Counted from the first letter of the stretch, positions 21,974-32,775 are shown. The stretch is 64,000 nt of DNA from Plotosus lineatus (GCA_024760905.1 CM045738.1:46987297-47051296); one strand, 5' to 3'. Translations and numbers: made by a program. Notes: generated by a model not told the origin, from the sequence alone.

Positions 21974-22336
21974 TTTGTTAGCATTTGTTCATTTTCTGTA
22001 ACTGCTTAATCCTAATTAGGGTCACGCAAAAGCTGGCGCCCATCCCAGCTGACTCAAGGCGAGGGCAGAGTACACCCGGGACAGCTCGCCAGGCCATCGC
22101 AGGGCGGAAACACGCCGACGGCTTTGCAGCCTACTCTTGTCAAAAGTCAGCAATGGTTCTTTTACATGAACCTCACACCACAGACAATGAGAGACATGGC
22201 AGGCCTTTGATAACCCAGTTGGCTGCACCAGGGTGGACAGTGACAACCCGTTGAGAGTGGGGTTTGAACCACCAACCTTAGGATCAGTGATCCACCACCT
22301 TTTCCACTAGGCCACCACTGCCCCTATTTGTTAGCA
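21974..22336 (-). mobile_element. SINE family A with 10-bp target-site duplication
   Basis: The element spans 21,984-22,326 (343 bp), reversed, and is complete with the head GGGTTTGAACCACCAACCTT and CACTAGGCCACCACTGCCCC. The perfect duplication TTTGTTAGCA lies at 21,974-21,983 and 22,327-22,336. The right duplication overlaps the first two bases of a pogo-like MITE, so the SINE landed at the edge of an older element. Confidence 0.93.
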
Positions 22337-22654
22337 GGGATCTCTCGCTACTTCACGCTTCAATTCACGCGGCTTCAGTGCATCATGTTTTTTTTTTAAA
22401 TATTCATCTCATTAAAAATACCACAAAACAAGGCTAATTATGCAAAAAACCCAAACAAACAAAAACAAAAAACAATCCACCCCCCCCCATAAAACTACTT
22501 ACATTTTTATGTGAGGTGTGCATCTCAGTGTGTGTGCGTACATGTATCTGTACGTATACGTCATTCAGGGTGGCGGGGTGATCCTACTTTGCGGAAATCG
22601 GCAGCCACGGGGGCATCTCGGGCCCATTTAATCTCGGAACATGAGGGATCCCTG
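22335..22654. mobile_element. pogo/Tigger-like MITE
   Basis: The ends are inverted: CAGGGATCTCTCGC at 22,335 and, reversed, CAGGGATCCCTCATG ending at 22,654, with TA just outside the right end. Near both ends are CGCGG/GCGGAAAT-type words typical of Tigger termini. There is no transposase, so it is non-autonomous. The left flanking TA is not visible because of the SINE insertion. Confidence 0.72.
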
Positions 22655-23084
22655 TATACAAAATAGTTTAGCTTCACCTATTTTATTTTTATATAATTAG
22701 AATTTGCTCGAAGCATTAGTGGTATGTAATGTTTCTAATGACTCAGAACCAGTACAAAATAAGACGTTATGATAAAATTAGTTAATAGCAAATAATAATG
22801 ATAATAATTAAAAAACGCTCATGAATCACCTGTATTAAAGCCTCACAGCCAGAGAAATTAAGGTCAAGCAACAACTCGCACAGCCGTGATAGATGAACGA
22901 GGTGCTAAACAGCTCATTACTCATAGCCTGGTGATGGACTGATTGCACTATCATTCATCAAAACATACACGAGGATGAAACCCAAAGTATGAACAGAAGA
23001 TGGAAAGGGAGGAGGTTCGGATCTATCAGGAGATTTGGACAAGTTGTTTTTGTTACTGTTTTGAGTGCGGAAAGGAACATGAAA
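22655..23084. other. No gene; AT-rich
   Basis: AT-rich sequence without coding features. Confidence 0.5.
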
Positions 23085-23189
23085 ATGATGTACACCCTGA
23101 ACAGCTTGCCACTCCATCAAACACAGGCATTGAGCCTCACACCTAGAGGCAATTTAGAACAGCCAGTTAGACTAATGTACATGCCTATG
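23085..23189 (-). mobile_element. SINE family B middle fragment
   Basis: Reversed ACACCCTGAACAGCTTGCCA and CTCACACCTAGAGGCAATTT, cut off before the head. It joins the next family B element in opposite orientation. Confidence 0.72.
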
Positions 23190-23815
23190 TGGAGGCATGT
23201 CCACCTCACACCAAGAAGGTCTAGTGTTTAAGTCCTGGGCTCGGTGAGGGTGTTTCTGTGTGGGTTTCGCATGTTCTCTGCATGCTCGTGTGGGTTTCCT
23301 CTGGGTACTCAGGTCACCCCAAAGATATGAACATGAAACCAGTTGGTTGTTCCAAATTGTGCAATGGTGGCCTGGTGGTAAGCCACTGGATCACTGATCC
23401 CAAGGTTGTGGGGTCAAGTCCCACTCTCAACAGGTTGTCCCAGTCCCATCAGTACAGGGAACTGGTTATCAAAGGTCAGCCATGGCTCTCACTGTCTATG
23501 GTGTGAGGTTCGTGTAAAAGAACCATGGGTGCCTTTTGTAAAAGAGCTGCATAGCCATCAGCGTGTTTCTGCCCTGCAATGGCCTGGCGAGCCATCAAGG
23601 GTGTACTCTGCCCTCGCCCAGAGTCGGCTGAGATGGGGACCAGTCTCCCTGTGACCCTAATCAGGATTATGTGGTTCAGGAAAGGAATAAATGAATGTTC
23701 CAAATTGCCCCTAGATGTGGATGTGAATCTGAATGATTATGCCCTGCGACATTCTGATGAGCTGTTCAGCCAGTGTTGGTTAAGATAGGCTCCAGCCTCC
23801 CCGCGACTCTAAGAG
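23190..23815 (+). mobile_element. SINE family B interrupted by a family A SINE
   Basis: The head starts near 23,190 (GTCCACCTCACACCAAGAAG) and the body runs to TTGTTCCAAATTG at 23,359. It is split by a family A element and resumes at 23,696 with TGTTCCAAATTGCCCCTAG, through GATAGGCTCCAGCCTCCCCG near 23,786. Confidence 0.9.
23360..23695 (+). mobile_element. SINE family A nested in family B, 12-bp duplication
   Basis: Complete family A element (336 bp) from TGCAATGGTGGCCTGGTGGT to GGAATAAATGAA. The host SINE sequence TGTTCCAAATTG is duplicated perfectly at 23,348-23,359 and 23,696-23,707, which proves the insertion order. Confidence 0.95.
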
Positions 23816-23950
23816 TAGGATATGGACTGTAGGAAGAAACCAGAGTTCCCAGTGGAGACCCATACAAGCCTGGGAAGAATAGAAAACTCCACACAGACGG
23901 CCTCACTGAGACCTGGATTCAAACCCAGAACCTTCTTGTTTGAGGCAAAC
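23816..23950 (-). mobile_element. SINE family B head-proximal fragment
   Basis: Reversed TATGGACTGTAGGAAGAAAC, AAAACTCCACACAGACGG and the head region CCTGGATTCAAACCCAGAAC. Confidence 0.78.
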
Positions 23951-23954
23951 TTTG

Positions 23955-24073
23955 TTCATTCATTTTCTAAACAACTTAATCCTAATTGTGTTTGTGGTGA
24001 GCTGGCACCCATCTCAGCCGACTGTGTGTGAGGTCGGGGTACACCCTGAACAGGTGCCGGGCCATTGCAGAGC

Positions 24074-24108
<35 letters not shown>

Positions 24109-24308
24109 ACCGTTCACACTCACATCTTGGGGTGACTGGGAATTGCCAGTTAGTCCACTGTGCATGTGTTTGGATTGTAGGAGGAAACTGGAGTTTCCGG
24201 AGGAAACCCACACAAGCTCCACACAGAAACACCCATGCCTGGAAATTGGACCCAGGACCTTGTAGCTGTGAGGCGGACTTGCTCACCACTGCATCACTAC
24301 ACCGCCGC
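23955..24308 (-). mobile_element. SINE family B with internal (CA)n
   Basis: Reversed, near complete: CATTCATTTTCTAAACAAC tail end, CAGCCGACTGTGTGTGAGG, (CA)n at about 24,077-24,103, GGAGGAAACTGGAGTTTCCG, reversed head TTGGACCCAGGACCTTGTAG. Confidence 0.88.
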
Positions 24309-25360
24309 CGTCTCGTTTGTAAGAGCTGTAATTACAGACCTCTTTATAATTACATTTTTTTAAGTGCATGGATTTTTAATTAAAGAACAATATTTTTTTG
24401 AAATTCCAAAATTTTGTCGTGTACTGTAATATTACACTTCATACTTCACTATTTATCTGCATTTCCCAGCTCTTGTTTCCCTGACAAATAGAATAATAAG
24501 TTGGCGCCAGAACAGACGTCTCCACGGACCGAGTAATAAATAAGAAATCTAATCGTAACCAGTTTCTCCAGATGGGTCACGCGCTCATTAATGCTGCAGG
24601 AGCGCATGTAAAAAGATGCGCAGTTAAATAATTACACACATTACTCATTGACAGGAACATTAGTCACCGTGCCACTCACGTCTAAGCAGACAGCGGATTT
24701 ATTAAAACTTGTGCAGATCAGTGTGGCAGAGTTTAATCACCGCGGCCCTTCGACGGACATCAGGGTTAGGCACAAGGCTAAGAGTGAGACAGGAAGGAGA
24801 CGAATGCTATCATTTAAGTGAGTATTTCTTTGGATTATTTATGATGAATATGCATGAGTCCATCCATCATAGAGCAAACAGGGTCACTTCTTGTGGCGTC
24901 CATCTGCCAGTCAATACTTCCTGAACACCTGGACTCTGTAGAATCCTGGATGCTGATTGGTTAGAAGGGGAATCATTTTCTTGAACAGCAGCTATGCCAG
25001 TAATGCGGCTACAAATCACAGGTTCGCATCAACTGCGCTCATTGTAACGTATCGGCCCTGTCACATCACACTTGAGATATAGAGCAGGTCCATGACAAAA
25101 AAACAAACAAACAAACAAACAAACAAAAAAAAAAACGGGGCAATCTTCCAAGGAAAAGTTATCTGTTATGTGACAGAAGAATGCAAAACTCTTTTTATGG
25201 AGCTTTGAACATTTGTATCACTTAATTCTGGAGGTCAGGTCCATTTTCTAGATGTTTTGTGCGATGCTCTATTATGTCCTACAGCGCTTGGAATCGTACG
25301 GTTTGACTTCAGTCGGTTTTTTTGTTTGCTCTACATAAAACCACCAATATTTTTACACAG
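24309..25360. other. Repeat-poor AT-rich stretch; candidate conserved non-coding DNA
   Basis: No gene. 24,480-24,930 is non-repetitive with many homeodomain-type words (AATAATTACAC, CATTAATGC, GGATTTATTAAAAC). An (AAAC)n run lies at about 25,100-25,135. Possible regulatory DNA, inferred only from composition. Confidence 0.4.
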
Positions 25361-25530
25361 TGGTGCTGTGCTTAAGGCTCTGGGTTACTGATCTGAAGGT
25401 TGGAGTCTTCAGCCTAAATTCCACCGAGCTGCCAATGTCGGGCCCTTGATTGCTCAGTTATATGAAAAAAGTTGGACAAAGGCATCTTCAAAATGCTATA
25501 ATAGTAAATATAAATATGTAAATGTTATGC
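25361..25530 (+). mobile_element. SINE family C (third tRNA-headed type)
   Basis: GTGGTGCTGTGCTTAAGGCT, CTGGGTTACTGATCTGAAGG (tRNA-like head), GTCGGGCCCTTGATTGCTC, ending in AATATAAATATGTAAATG. It has the same order as 45,971-46,085 and, reversed, 44,594-44,765. Confidence 0.7.
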
Positions 25531-25635
25531 CAATGTTCAGTTTAAACTATGCGAGGGTCAGAATAAAGGTACGCAGACACTCCTGCAGATAAATAAAAAT
25601 TCATGAAGCAAACGCAGAAATCCAGAACTCAACGG

Positions 25636-26450
25636 ATCATCATCATCATCATCATCATCTTCCACTTCTTCTGGGGTCGGGTCACGGGGCCAGAAACCTA
25701 AGCAACGAGGTCCAGACGTCCCTCTGTCCAGCATGAGCAGCGGTTCTACTCTGAGCTCTTTCCAGATGGTAGAGGCTTCTCACCTCATCTCTAAGGGAGA
25801 GACCCGCCAGTCTGCGAAGGAAGCTCATTTCAGCCGCTTGTATCCGCGATCTTGTTCTTTTGGTCACTACCCAAAGCTCGTGACCATAGGTGAGTGTTGG
25901 AATGTAGATCGACTGGTAAATTGAGAGCTTCACCTTGCAGCTCAGCTCCTTCTTCATCACAATGGACCAGTACAAGTTCCGTTTAACAGCAGAGGCTGCA
26001 GCGATCCGTCTGTCAATCTCCTGCTCCATCCTTCCCTCACTCGTGAACAAGACCCTGAGATACTTAAACTCCTCCAGTTGGGGCAGGACCTCATTCCTCA
26101 TCTGAAGGATGCATTCCACCCTTGTCCGACTATGAACCATGGCATGGCCTTGTTTTTGGAGGTGCTGATTCTCATTCCAGCCGCTTCACACTCGAATGTG
26201 AATCGCTCGAATGAGAGCTGGAGGTCACGGCTTGATGAAGCCAAAAGGACAACGTCATCTGCAAAAAGCAGAGAAAAGATCTGATGGCCACCAAACCCCT
26301 CAAGGCCTCGACTGCACCTAGAAATTCTGTCCATAAAAATTATGAACAGAATCGGTGACAAAGGACAGCCTTGGTGGACTCCAACCCTCACCAGAAATGG
26401 ATTCGACCTGTTGTTACCAATATGGACCAAACTCTGCCTCCGGTGATGGA
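25636..26450 (-). mobile_element. Rex3 LINE, 5'-truncated minus-strand copy
   Basis: The tail is (ATC)n at 25,636-25,660 on the plus strand, that is (GAT)n. It extends to about 26,450, within the RT. It carries fingers/palm to C-terminus in two frames. The flanks show no clear target-site duplication; a poly(A) run at 26,482-26,511 lies just outside. Confidence 0.9.
25682..26440 (-). pseudogene. Rex3 reverse transcriptase remnant
   Basis: The first frame (about 26,440 down to 26,100) holds VHQGCPLSPILFIIFMDRIS, the catalytic SLLFADDVVLLASSSRDLQL and EAAGMRISTSKNKAM. The frame then shifts to RTRVECILQMRNEVLPQLEE, KYLRVLFTSEGRMEQEIDRR, YQSIYIPTLTYGHELWVVTK and RSRIQAAEMSFLRRLAGLSL, with further damage near 25,735. 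It lacks the endonuclease and N-terminal RT, so it is non-functional. The catalytic Asp pair is retained. Confidence 0.87.
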
Positions 26451-26478
26451 ACATTACATCACTGAATTGGTAATCAAA

Positions 26479-26515
<37 letters not shown>

Positions 26516-27356
26516 ATTAATGATGCACTGATAAGCAAAGCCAGGCTCAGACACCAATCAATAGAGGCATCATTTAAGCAGTGATTAATTCCGTATATTA
26601 ATTTAAAGCACGGAACATAAATTTAGTCTTTTTTTCAGGTTTATTTATGCAGTATATAATGATGTTGTGCATCAGTGCACTTCTGCCTGTCCCACGTATA
26701 TGAACTATGCCGAGTCTGTTCGATTTTTCGGCCTGGCTCTCACTAAAGGACAATTTTATTGCTGCAGCTGCATCTGCTGAACTTTCCATCATACTATGAA
26801 GTAGACAGCGGCGCTTTATGTACTACAGAAGTGTGCAGCTGAAAACATGCTGAAGTTCAAGGGCGGAATCTGCATGGTGTGCATTTACATCAGAAACCTT
26901 CTGACTCTGCCTGAAGCTTCTCAGCCACGTAGATGACATATAAACCATAGATGAAGCCGGCGGGAAAGTAGCCGCACACTTTTGATGCCATTTCTTGACT
27001 TGACTCCATTCAAAGTCGAGTCCAGAGCCCCGTCAGTACTCACTACATATGGCAGACCATAATGAGCGTTTTGCATCATGCCGTGGAAAAAGGTCTTCTG
27101 TAAGAAGTTACAGATCTCTCTCATTTTTCCTACACAATAATGACACAAGTATCATTAAAATAATTTATTAACGCCTACACAATGAGATTTAGAGTAGACC
27201 GCAAGGTCTTAAATATTTAAATGTGAAATATTCATGAATGCATATGCGAGTGCACCGAGAATATTTCACATTGTATTTTAAATCATTTAAATGGATTAAA
27301 TCGATTTACTCTGGCGGGCCTGATGATCACTCGTCTAGTCGGGAAGAACACGCTGT
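26451..27356. other. No confirmed gene; small minus-strand ORF and AT-rich hairpin region
   Basis: Contains a poly(A) run (26,482-26,511), a short minus-strand open frame of 33 codons at 26,890-26,991 with a hydrophobic stretch (YFPAGFIYGLYVIYVA), and an AT-rich inverted repeat at 27,220-27,272. None matches a family I can name. Confidence 0.4.
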
Positions 27357-27490
27357 TCATTCATTCATTTTCTAGCACTGCCCAAACCCGACTAGGGTCA
27401 CAGGGAGGCAGGAGTCTGTCCAAAAAGCTCTAAAAAGACTGGGTGAGGGCAGGGTAGAACCTGAACATATCACCAGGCCAGTACCCGGTC

Positions 27491-27565
<75 letters not shown>

Positions 27566-27685
27566 GGGCCATTTAGAAGGGTCTGATGTGCATCTTTTCA
27601 GACTTTGGGAGGAAACCAGAGTACCAGGAGGAAACCGATGCAAGCTCAGGGAGAACTTGCAGACTCAACACAAAGATGTTGAGGG
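27357..27685 (-). mobile_element. SINE family B with internal (CA)n
   Basis: Reversed: CATTCATTCATTTTCTAGCA tail, (CA)n at about 27,492-27,562 in the GT-rich segment, CTAGGGGCCATTTAGAAGG, GGAGGAAACCAGAGTACCAG. The head is eroded. Confidence 0.85.
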
Positions 27686-28015
27686 AATGAAAGAAACTTA
27701 AGGAGGCATGATGTTTTTTTTTTTATTTGTTTTACATGATGCTGTGTTTTTCTATTGTTCTTTTTGTCTCCTATTTTTGAGCACTCTGGTGTACATCTGT
27801 GATATAAACATTGATTTAAATATCAAAGCTTTGGCAGCTTGATTTCATGAGTCTGTTTTTTTTTTTCCTCTCTCTGGCTGGAGGGAGGGACTAGACTCTG
27901 CAGAAATGGTAGATGATCAGAAAAGGTGAAAGAGACACAAGTCTGCATACGCTACACACATTATCGGATTGATCTACGACCATGACCCAAGCTGACTGTG
28001 CATGTGCGTACGTGA
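27686..28015. other. No gene recognised
   Basis: Non-repetitive apart from T-rich runs at about 27,716 and 27,858. Confidence 0.5.

Positions 28016-28104
<89 letters not shown>
28016..28104. repeat. (TG)n microsatellite
   Basis: About 44 uninterrupted TG units. Confidence 0.99.
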
Positions 28105-28105
<1 letters not shown>

Positions 28106-28299
28106 ATGCATTAATTTGAATACTAATGAGAATAATAGTTCAGAAAATATATAAATTAAATCTATTTGAACTCGGGTTTTTAAAGTCTAGACAATGAAAT
28201 TAATTAGAATTAACTCCACCCACATTCTCACCTTAACCAATCATATCCGGTCTCAGCAGATAAAAACAGCTATGAAGAGAGAAAGTGTGAGAGAGCGAG
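28105..28299. other. No gene recognised
   Basis: AT-rich, non-repetitive. Confidence 0.45.
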
Positions 28300-28471
28300 A
28301 CTGACTGACTGACTGACTGACTGAGAGAGACTTTACCAATACATGGACCCCTCCCTCACCATTCTTTGTCCTTCTCTCTCTCTCTCTCTCTCTCTTGCTC
28401 TCTCTTTCTTTTGATCACTTTCCTTTCTCCCCCAGCTATGTCCATCAATCTCTCTCAGCTTCTCTCTCTTC

Positions 28472-28516
<45 letters not shown>

Positions 28517-28520
28517 CTCT
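28300..28520. repeat. (GACT)n and (CT)n low-complexity block
   Basis: GACTGACTGACT at about 28,300-28,323, (CT)n at about 28,373-28,395 and at 28,474-28,514. The 127-codon frame through it (Ser/Leu-rich) is a product of the repeat. Confidence 0.95.
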
Positions 28521-28898
28521 CTCCCCTCCCGTTCTTGAACTATTTGCAGCACTACTTGTCTCAGCATTTACCATGGCAACAAGTTTTCAAAAGCTCCAAT
28601 CCCCCTCCCCACCCACACACACACAGAATGCCCCACACATCAATCACATGAATGGAAGAGTGTTGGCATTGTCTGACTCCCATCAGGCCTTGCTCCTGGA
28701 CCCTCAGTCACTCCGTGATAATGCAGTACGTTGCTCATGTCTTCATTAGTCTCAACTAATGTTTTCATTTAATCAGTCTGTCTCTGTCTCGCTCTGTCTC
28801 GCTCTGTCTATTAAACCACTTAGTGAGAACAAAGAAAAAGAAACAATATAACAATCAAAACAAAAACAGTTACCACATGGGGGAACAATAACAACAAC

Positions 28899-28929
<31 letters not shown>

Positions 28930-28974
28930 CTACATAGTATATACAGTTTGTAAAATCTTTGTTTAAAACAATAA
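28521..28974. other. No gene; (GAT)n patch
   Basis: (GAT)n at about 28,898-28,930 flanked by non-repetitive sequence. Confidence 0.5.
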
Positions 28975-29127
28975 CCCCTGAACAGCTCTCCAGTCCATCA
29001 CATTGACAACACACATCCATTCTGACTCACACCTAGGGGCAATTTGGAACCTAATGTGCATATCTTTGGACTGTTGGAGAAAACTGGAGAACCCAGAGGA
29101 AACACACACACAAACAAAGGGAGAACA

Positions 29128-29640
29128 GCTCCAACACCATCATCAAATCCGCAGACAACACCAGCAGCAGTGGCTGCATTTCGGACCCCTATCCATAGAG
29201 GTGGAGAGAGTCAGTCGCTTCAGGTTCCTGGGGATCAATATCAGTGAGGATCTGAGCTGGTCACATCACGTGGGTGTGAACATGGAAACAGCGAGACAAC
29301 AGATCTTCTTTCTTTTCAACTTTGACAGATGCACCATAGAGAGGATTCTGCCTGGCTGCAGCATGACTTGGTACACCAGCTGTAATGTTCTGGACTACAA
29401 AGCTCTTCAGATGGAGGTCAGATCAGCACAACGCATCACCAGGACTGAACTGCCAGCCATCCAGGACCTCTACACACAGCGCTGTACATGGAAGGCCTAG
29501 CGGATCCTCTCTTATCCCAGCCACACACTCGTCAGGCTCATGCCACAAGGCAGACAATACAAAAGCATCCGGACTAGCACCAGCAGATTCAGGGACAGTT
29601 TCCACCCACAAGCCATCAGACTACCCAACTGCTGAAATAT
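29128..29640 (+). pseudogene. Rex1 LINE reverse transcriptase C-terminal fragment
   Basis: The open frame includes PLSIEVERVSRFRFLGINIS (about 29,189-29,248), EDLSWSHHVG, ERILPGCSMTWYTSCN and YKALQMEVRSAQRITRTELP (about 29,395-29,455), then after a stop TSTSRFRDSFHPQAIRLPNC and a final stop at about 29,632. This is the RT C-terminal tail of Rex1 (CR1-like) LINEs. It is heavily 5'-truncated with no catalytic domain, and is placed inside a family B SINE and upstream of a family A SINE. Confidence 0.82.
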
Positions 29641-29699
29641 GGACAATTTGCAGACAACATTTTACACACTCATATATTTCATTCATATATTCTCAGTCA

Positions 29700-29999
29700 G
29701 AGAGTGGTGGCCTGGTGGTAAGGTGCTGGATCACTGATCCCAACGTTAGGGGTTCAAACCCCACTATCACTGGGTTGTCCCTGCTGTCCCCCCAGTGCAG
29801 CTAATTGGGATATCAAAGGCCGACCGTGTCTCTTACTGTCTGAGGTGGAGCTTCATGTAAAAGAACCATTGCTGACTCTTGACGACTCTTGACAAGTGAT
29901 GTCCCGTGATGGCCTGGCCTTTGCCCAGAGTTGGCTGAGATGGCTGCCAGCCTCCTCGTGACCCTAAACAGGATTCGGTGGTTCAGAAAATGAGTGAAT
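29700..29999 (+). mobile_element. SINE family A
   Basis: GTGGTGGCCTGGTGGTAAGG head, GGGGTTCAAACCCC B-box region, AATTGGGATATCAAAGGCCG, AAAAGAACCATTGCTGACTC with a local duplication GACTCTTGACGACTCTTGAC, shared 3' body and GTGAATGAA tail. Confidence 0.88.
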
Positions 30000-30083
30000 G
30001 AACTTGCAAACTCCACACAGTGGAGCCCAGGGCCTTCTTGGTGTGAGACACATGTGTTGTCCACTAATCCACCGTGATGCCCA

Positions 30084-31514
30084 TAATAAAGGAGAAGAAG
30101 AAAAGGAAGAAGCATATGTAGCATATGTAGTGTATGTTTTCTGTAGTGAATCTGGACTAATGTGCCACTTCACTGACCCAATAAGAAACTTCCAAACTTC
30201 TCCACATTTCCAAATGAACTGAGACCCATATCCTGCTTCTCAAAATGTGATCTGACACCAATCATCTCCTGCAGCGCTGTCCGGGGCTTTACTCCTAAAC
30301 TCCAGCTGGCAGGATGGAGATGAGTGACACAGACAGATCCGGAGAGATACAGACTGAAACTGGGGGAGAGAGAGCAAGCGAGAGAGAGAGAGAGAGTAAT
30401 ATGTACAGTGAAATGTGTAAGCATCTCAGCTACAATAATCAGGACAGTGCTGCGGGTTTCTATATTTAGAGCGCGGCAGAAGGAAAGGATGAGGAAGTGA
30501 GATGGGTGAAGGAATATATCTGACCCGGCCTCGAGGAGGGGGCGGAACCGCAATGTAATTACAAAGTTGGGAAAAGTCGGAGGGATGGAGAGAAAGGCAG
30601 GAAGAGGAGGAAGAGGGGAAGAAACAGCTTCAAATAGGTCGACCCATATCTCTTATACCGGCGCAACACTGCTATCAAAATGATGCTAAGTGATCTTACG
30701 CTTCGAAGAACCTCCAAGAATTTACTCTGGAGAGGAACTGTAGGTGGAAGAGTCTCTTCACGATTACTGATTTGTAGTTTGTTGACAAAATGTGAACTGA
30801 AAGCCGCACCGCAACCCAAACCAGCGCGCTGAACTCGCCTGCTAGCAGAACAACATTACTTCTCAAACACATCCAGTAATAGGCAGCTGCTTCATCAGAA
30901 CACGGCCCACTGCAGTTGTTTAATAGTTAGTTCATAACCTCTAATCCAATACGTGCAAGTAGCTGTCAAGGCATGAAGCTAAAAGATACTGAACGGAGGA
31001 GATTAAGATGATACTCAGTTGCAACTGACCAATAAGGTCATGTTTGACAAATTCTTTAAAAAAATGCATTTTTATTATCAGAGTACTTTAATTCCAAATT
31101 GAATTTCTTTTGATGGTGTCAGTCGAGTGTGAACATAAAGGTCGGCTGAATAGTGATTAGCATGTTAAACCGCTAGTCACACATCTGGGTTCTACCCTGG
31201 TCACCAGCATCAGGCAAGGTCAAGGACTGGATTCCTCTCAGCAGGCTTCACACTGGAAACTCACATTTTTTGTCAAAGACTTTCAAATTCTTGTGGAAAA
31301 AAATCAAAAACTTTGATTCCAAGTTGTGATGATTTTCGTGGGATCGAGGAAAATGGAATTGCTGCCCGACTAATGCTCGTAGTTAGCCACATTTCCAGTT
31401 GTCAGACACTGGTTATGATCGCCACCCACTCCCCTCCAGGGGTCACCAAGGACTACAGCCTGTTTCTCAACAAAATCAAGATTTCTATTTTATTTTCAGA
31501 CAAAAAAAAATGAA
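30084..31514. other. Repeat-poor stretch, no gene recognised
   Basis: 1.4 kb with few repeats: a (GA)n patch at about 30,365-30,397 and a purine-rich run at 30,580-30,625. Short frames lack recognisable domains. Likely ordinary intergenic or intronic DNA. Confidence 0.45.
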
Positions 31515-31665
31515 GGAAGAAGGTCCTGGGTTCGATTCCTAGCGCGGGTGTTTCTGTGTAGAGTTTGCATGTTCTTCCCGTGCTTGCATGGGTTTCCTCC
31601 GGGTTCTCCAGTTTTCTTCCACAGTCCAAAAGCACGCACAGTAGGTTAATTGGCTTCTCCAAACT
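31515..31665 (+). mobile_element. SINE family B 5' part
   Basis: AAGAAGGTCCTGGGTTCGATTC head, GGAGTTTGCATGTTCTTCCC-like body, CAGTAGGTTAATTGGC, then truncation at CAAACTGTTCC. Confidence 0.82.
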
Positions 31666-32270
31666 GTTCCAACGTGAACGTGTGAACGTGAACGCTGGCC
31701 TCCGTTTAAAATCTCTCGAGATTCTTCGTTTGTTAAAAACTAAAGTTAAACCGAAGTCCGTGTTACGTCAGAGTGACGTGTCTGACTCGCGCGTCTGTAA
31801 CTAACTCCGACAGTGATTGAAGTGAACATGAATGCACAGTGGATAATAACAACCGCAGCTCCCCGTAGGAATGAAATTTTTATTTGCAGCATTGACAGAA
31901 TCATTAATCTTCTCCGCTTCAGGAAACAGTAAGAGGTGAAAATGTCTCACTTCCTGTTGTCAAGAAAAGCGAAGAAAAAAGTGATAAACACAATTAACCC
32001 ATCAGTTTGTGCCGACATGAAATCCCCAAACCGTCTTTCATGCATTTACACGCTGTTTTTAAAAGCCTTGTCAGAACGATGAAGTCTCAGAGATGTGATG
32101 GTAGAAGAAGAAAGAGGAGAAAAAAATCACAGAGAGACAATTTAATCAAATTCAGCAGGAAGTCAGAATTAATCAAGCACACAGTCGGTCTTGGGACGGA
32201 CTGCATCAATGGAAAAAACAGCCCAACAACAAAGGGGCACAAATTATTAATGATAAAAATGCTTTTAGTG
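31666..32270. other. No gene recognised
   Basis: Starts with a short GTGAACGT repeat (31,672-31,693); the rest is non-repetitive and AT-rich. Confidence 0.45.
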
Positions 32271-32590
32271 TAGCCACACAATTGTGTAGTGGTTAGGATG
32301 TCAACCTCACAGCAAGCAGGTCCCGGGTTTGAGTTCCGGGCTCGGGCCAGGGCGGTTCTATGCGGAGTTTGCATGTTCTCCAGATACTATGGTTTCCTTA
32401 TACACACCACAGAAATGAACATTAGGCTAATTGGCTGTTCCAAATTACCCCTAGGTCTGAGTGTGAATGGCTATGTACATACTGGTCCTGTAATGGATTC
32501 AAGAAATGTATATGTGGAACCCCGCCTTTACCCATAGTTGTCTGAGGTAGGCATCAGCCGCCCACTGACCTTAATAGGATGAAATGGTTT
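32271..32590 (+). mobile_element. SINE family B
   Basis: A-box-like TGTGTAGTGGTTAGGATG, B-box-like GGGTTTGAGTTCC, body AATTGGCTGTTCCAAATTAC, degenerate shared 3' body. Confidence 0.85.
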
Positions 32591-32609
32591 GACAGAACAA
32601 TTCTTCACT

Positions 32610-32775
32610 TTCCACTGGGAACTCTGGTTTCTTCCAACAGTCCAAATTCTACTCTTGGGGTCGTGAGGAGGCTGGAGTCTATGCTAACCAACACTGGCTG
32701 ACCAGCTCGCCAGTATGTCTCAGGGCATAATCATTCACACTAACATCCACGCCTGAGGGTAATTTGGAACATTCA
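32610..32775. mobile_element. Two opposed SINE family B fragments
   Basis: 32,610-32,650 is a plus-strand piece (GGGAACTCTGGTTTCTTCCA). 32,655-32,775 is a minus-strand 3' piece (GGAGGCTGGAGTCTATGCTA, GGGTAATTTGGAACATTC). Confidence 0.6.

Larger units (their letters stand above)
28975..30083 (-). mobile_element. SINE family B split by a Rex1 fragment and a family A SINE
   Basis: The 3' side lies at 28,975-29,127 (CTGAACAGCTCTCCAGTCC, CACACCTAGGGGCAATTTGG, AACAAAGGGAGAACA). The head side resumes at 30,000-30,083 (TTGCAAACTCCACACAGTGG, GGGCCTTCTTGGTGTGAG). The join expected in this family (GGGAGAACATGCAAACTCC) is interrupted exactly between GAACA and TGCAAACTCC, consistent with later insertions. 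Confidence 0.72.

Noticed and set aside
28366..28749. 127-codon frame starting with a Leu/Ser-rich apparent signal peptide
   Set aside because: The apparent signal peptide is the (CT)n translation; the remaining part has no recognisable features.
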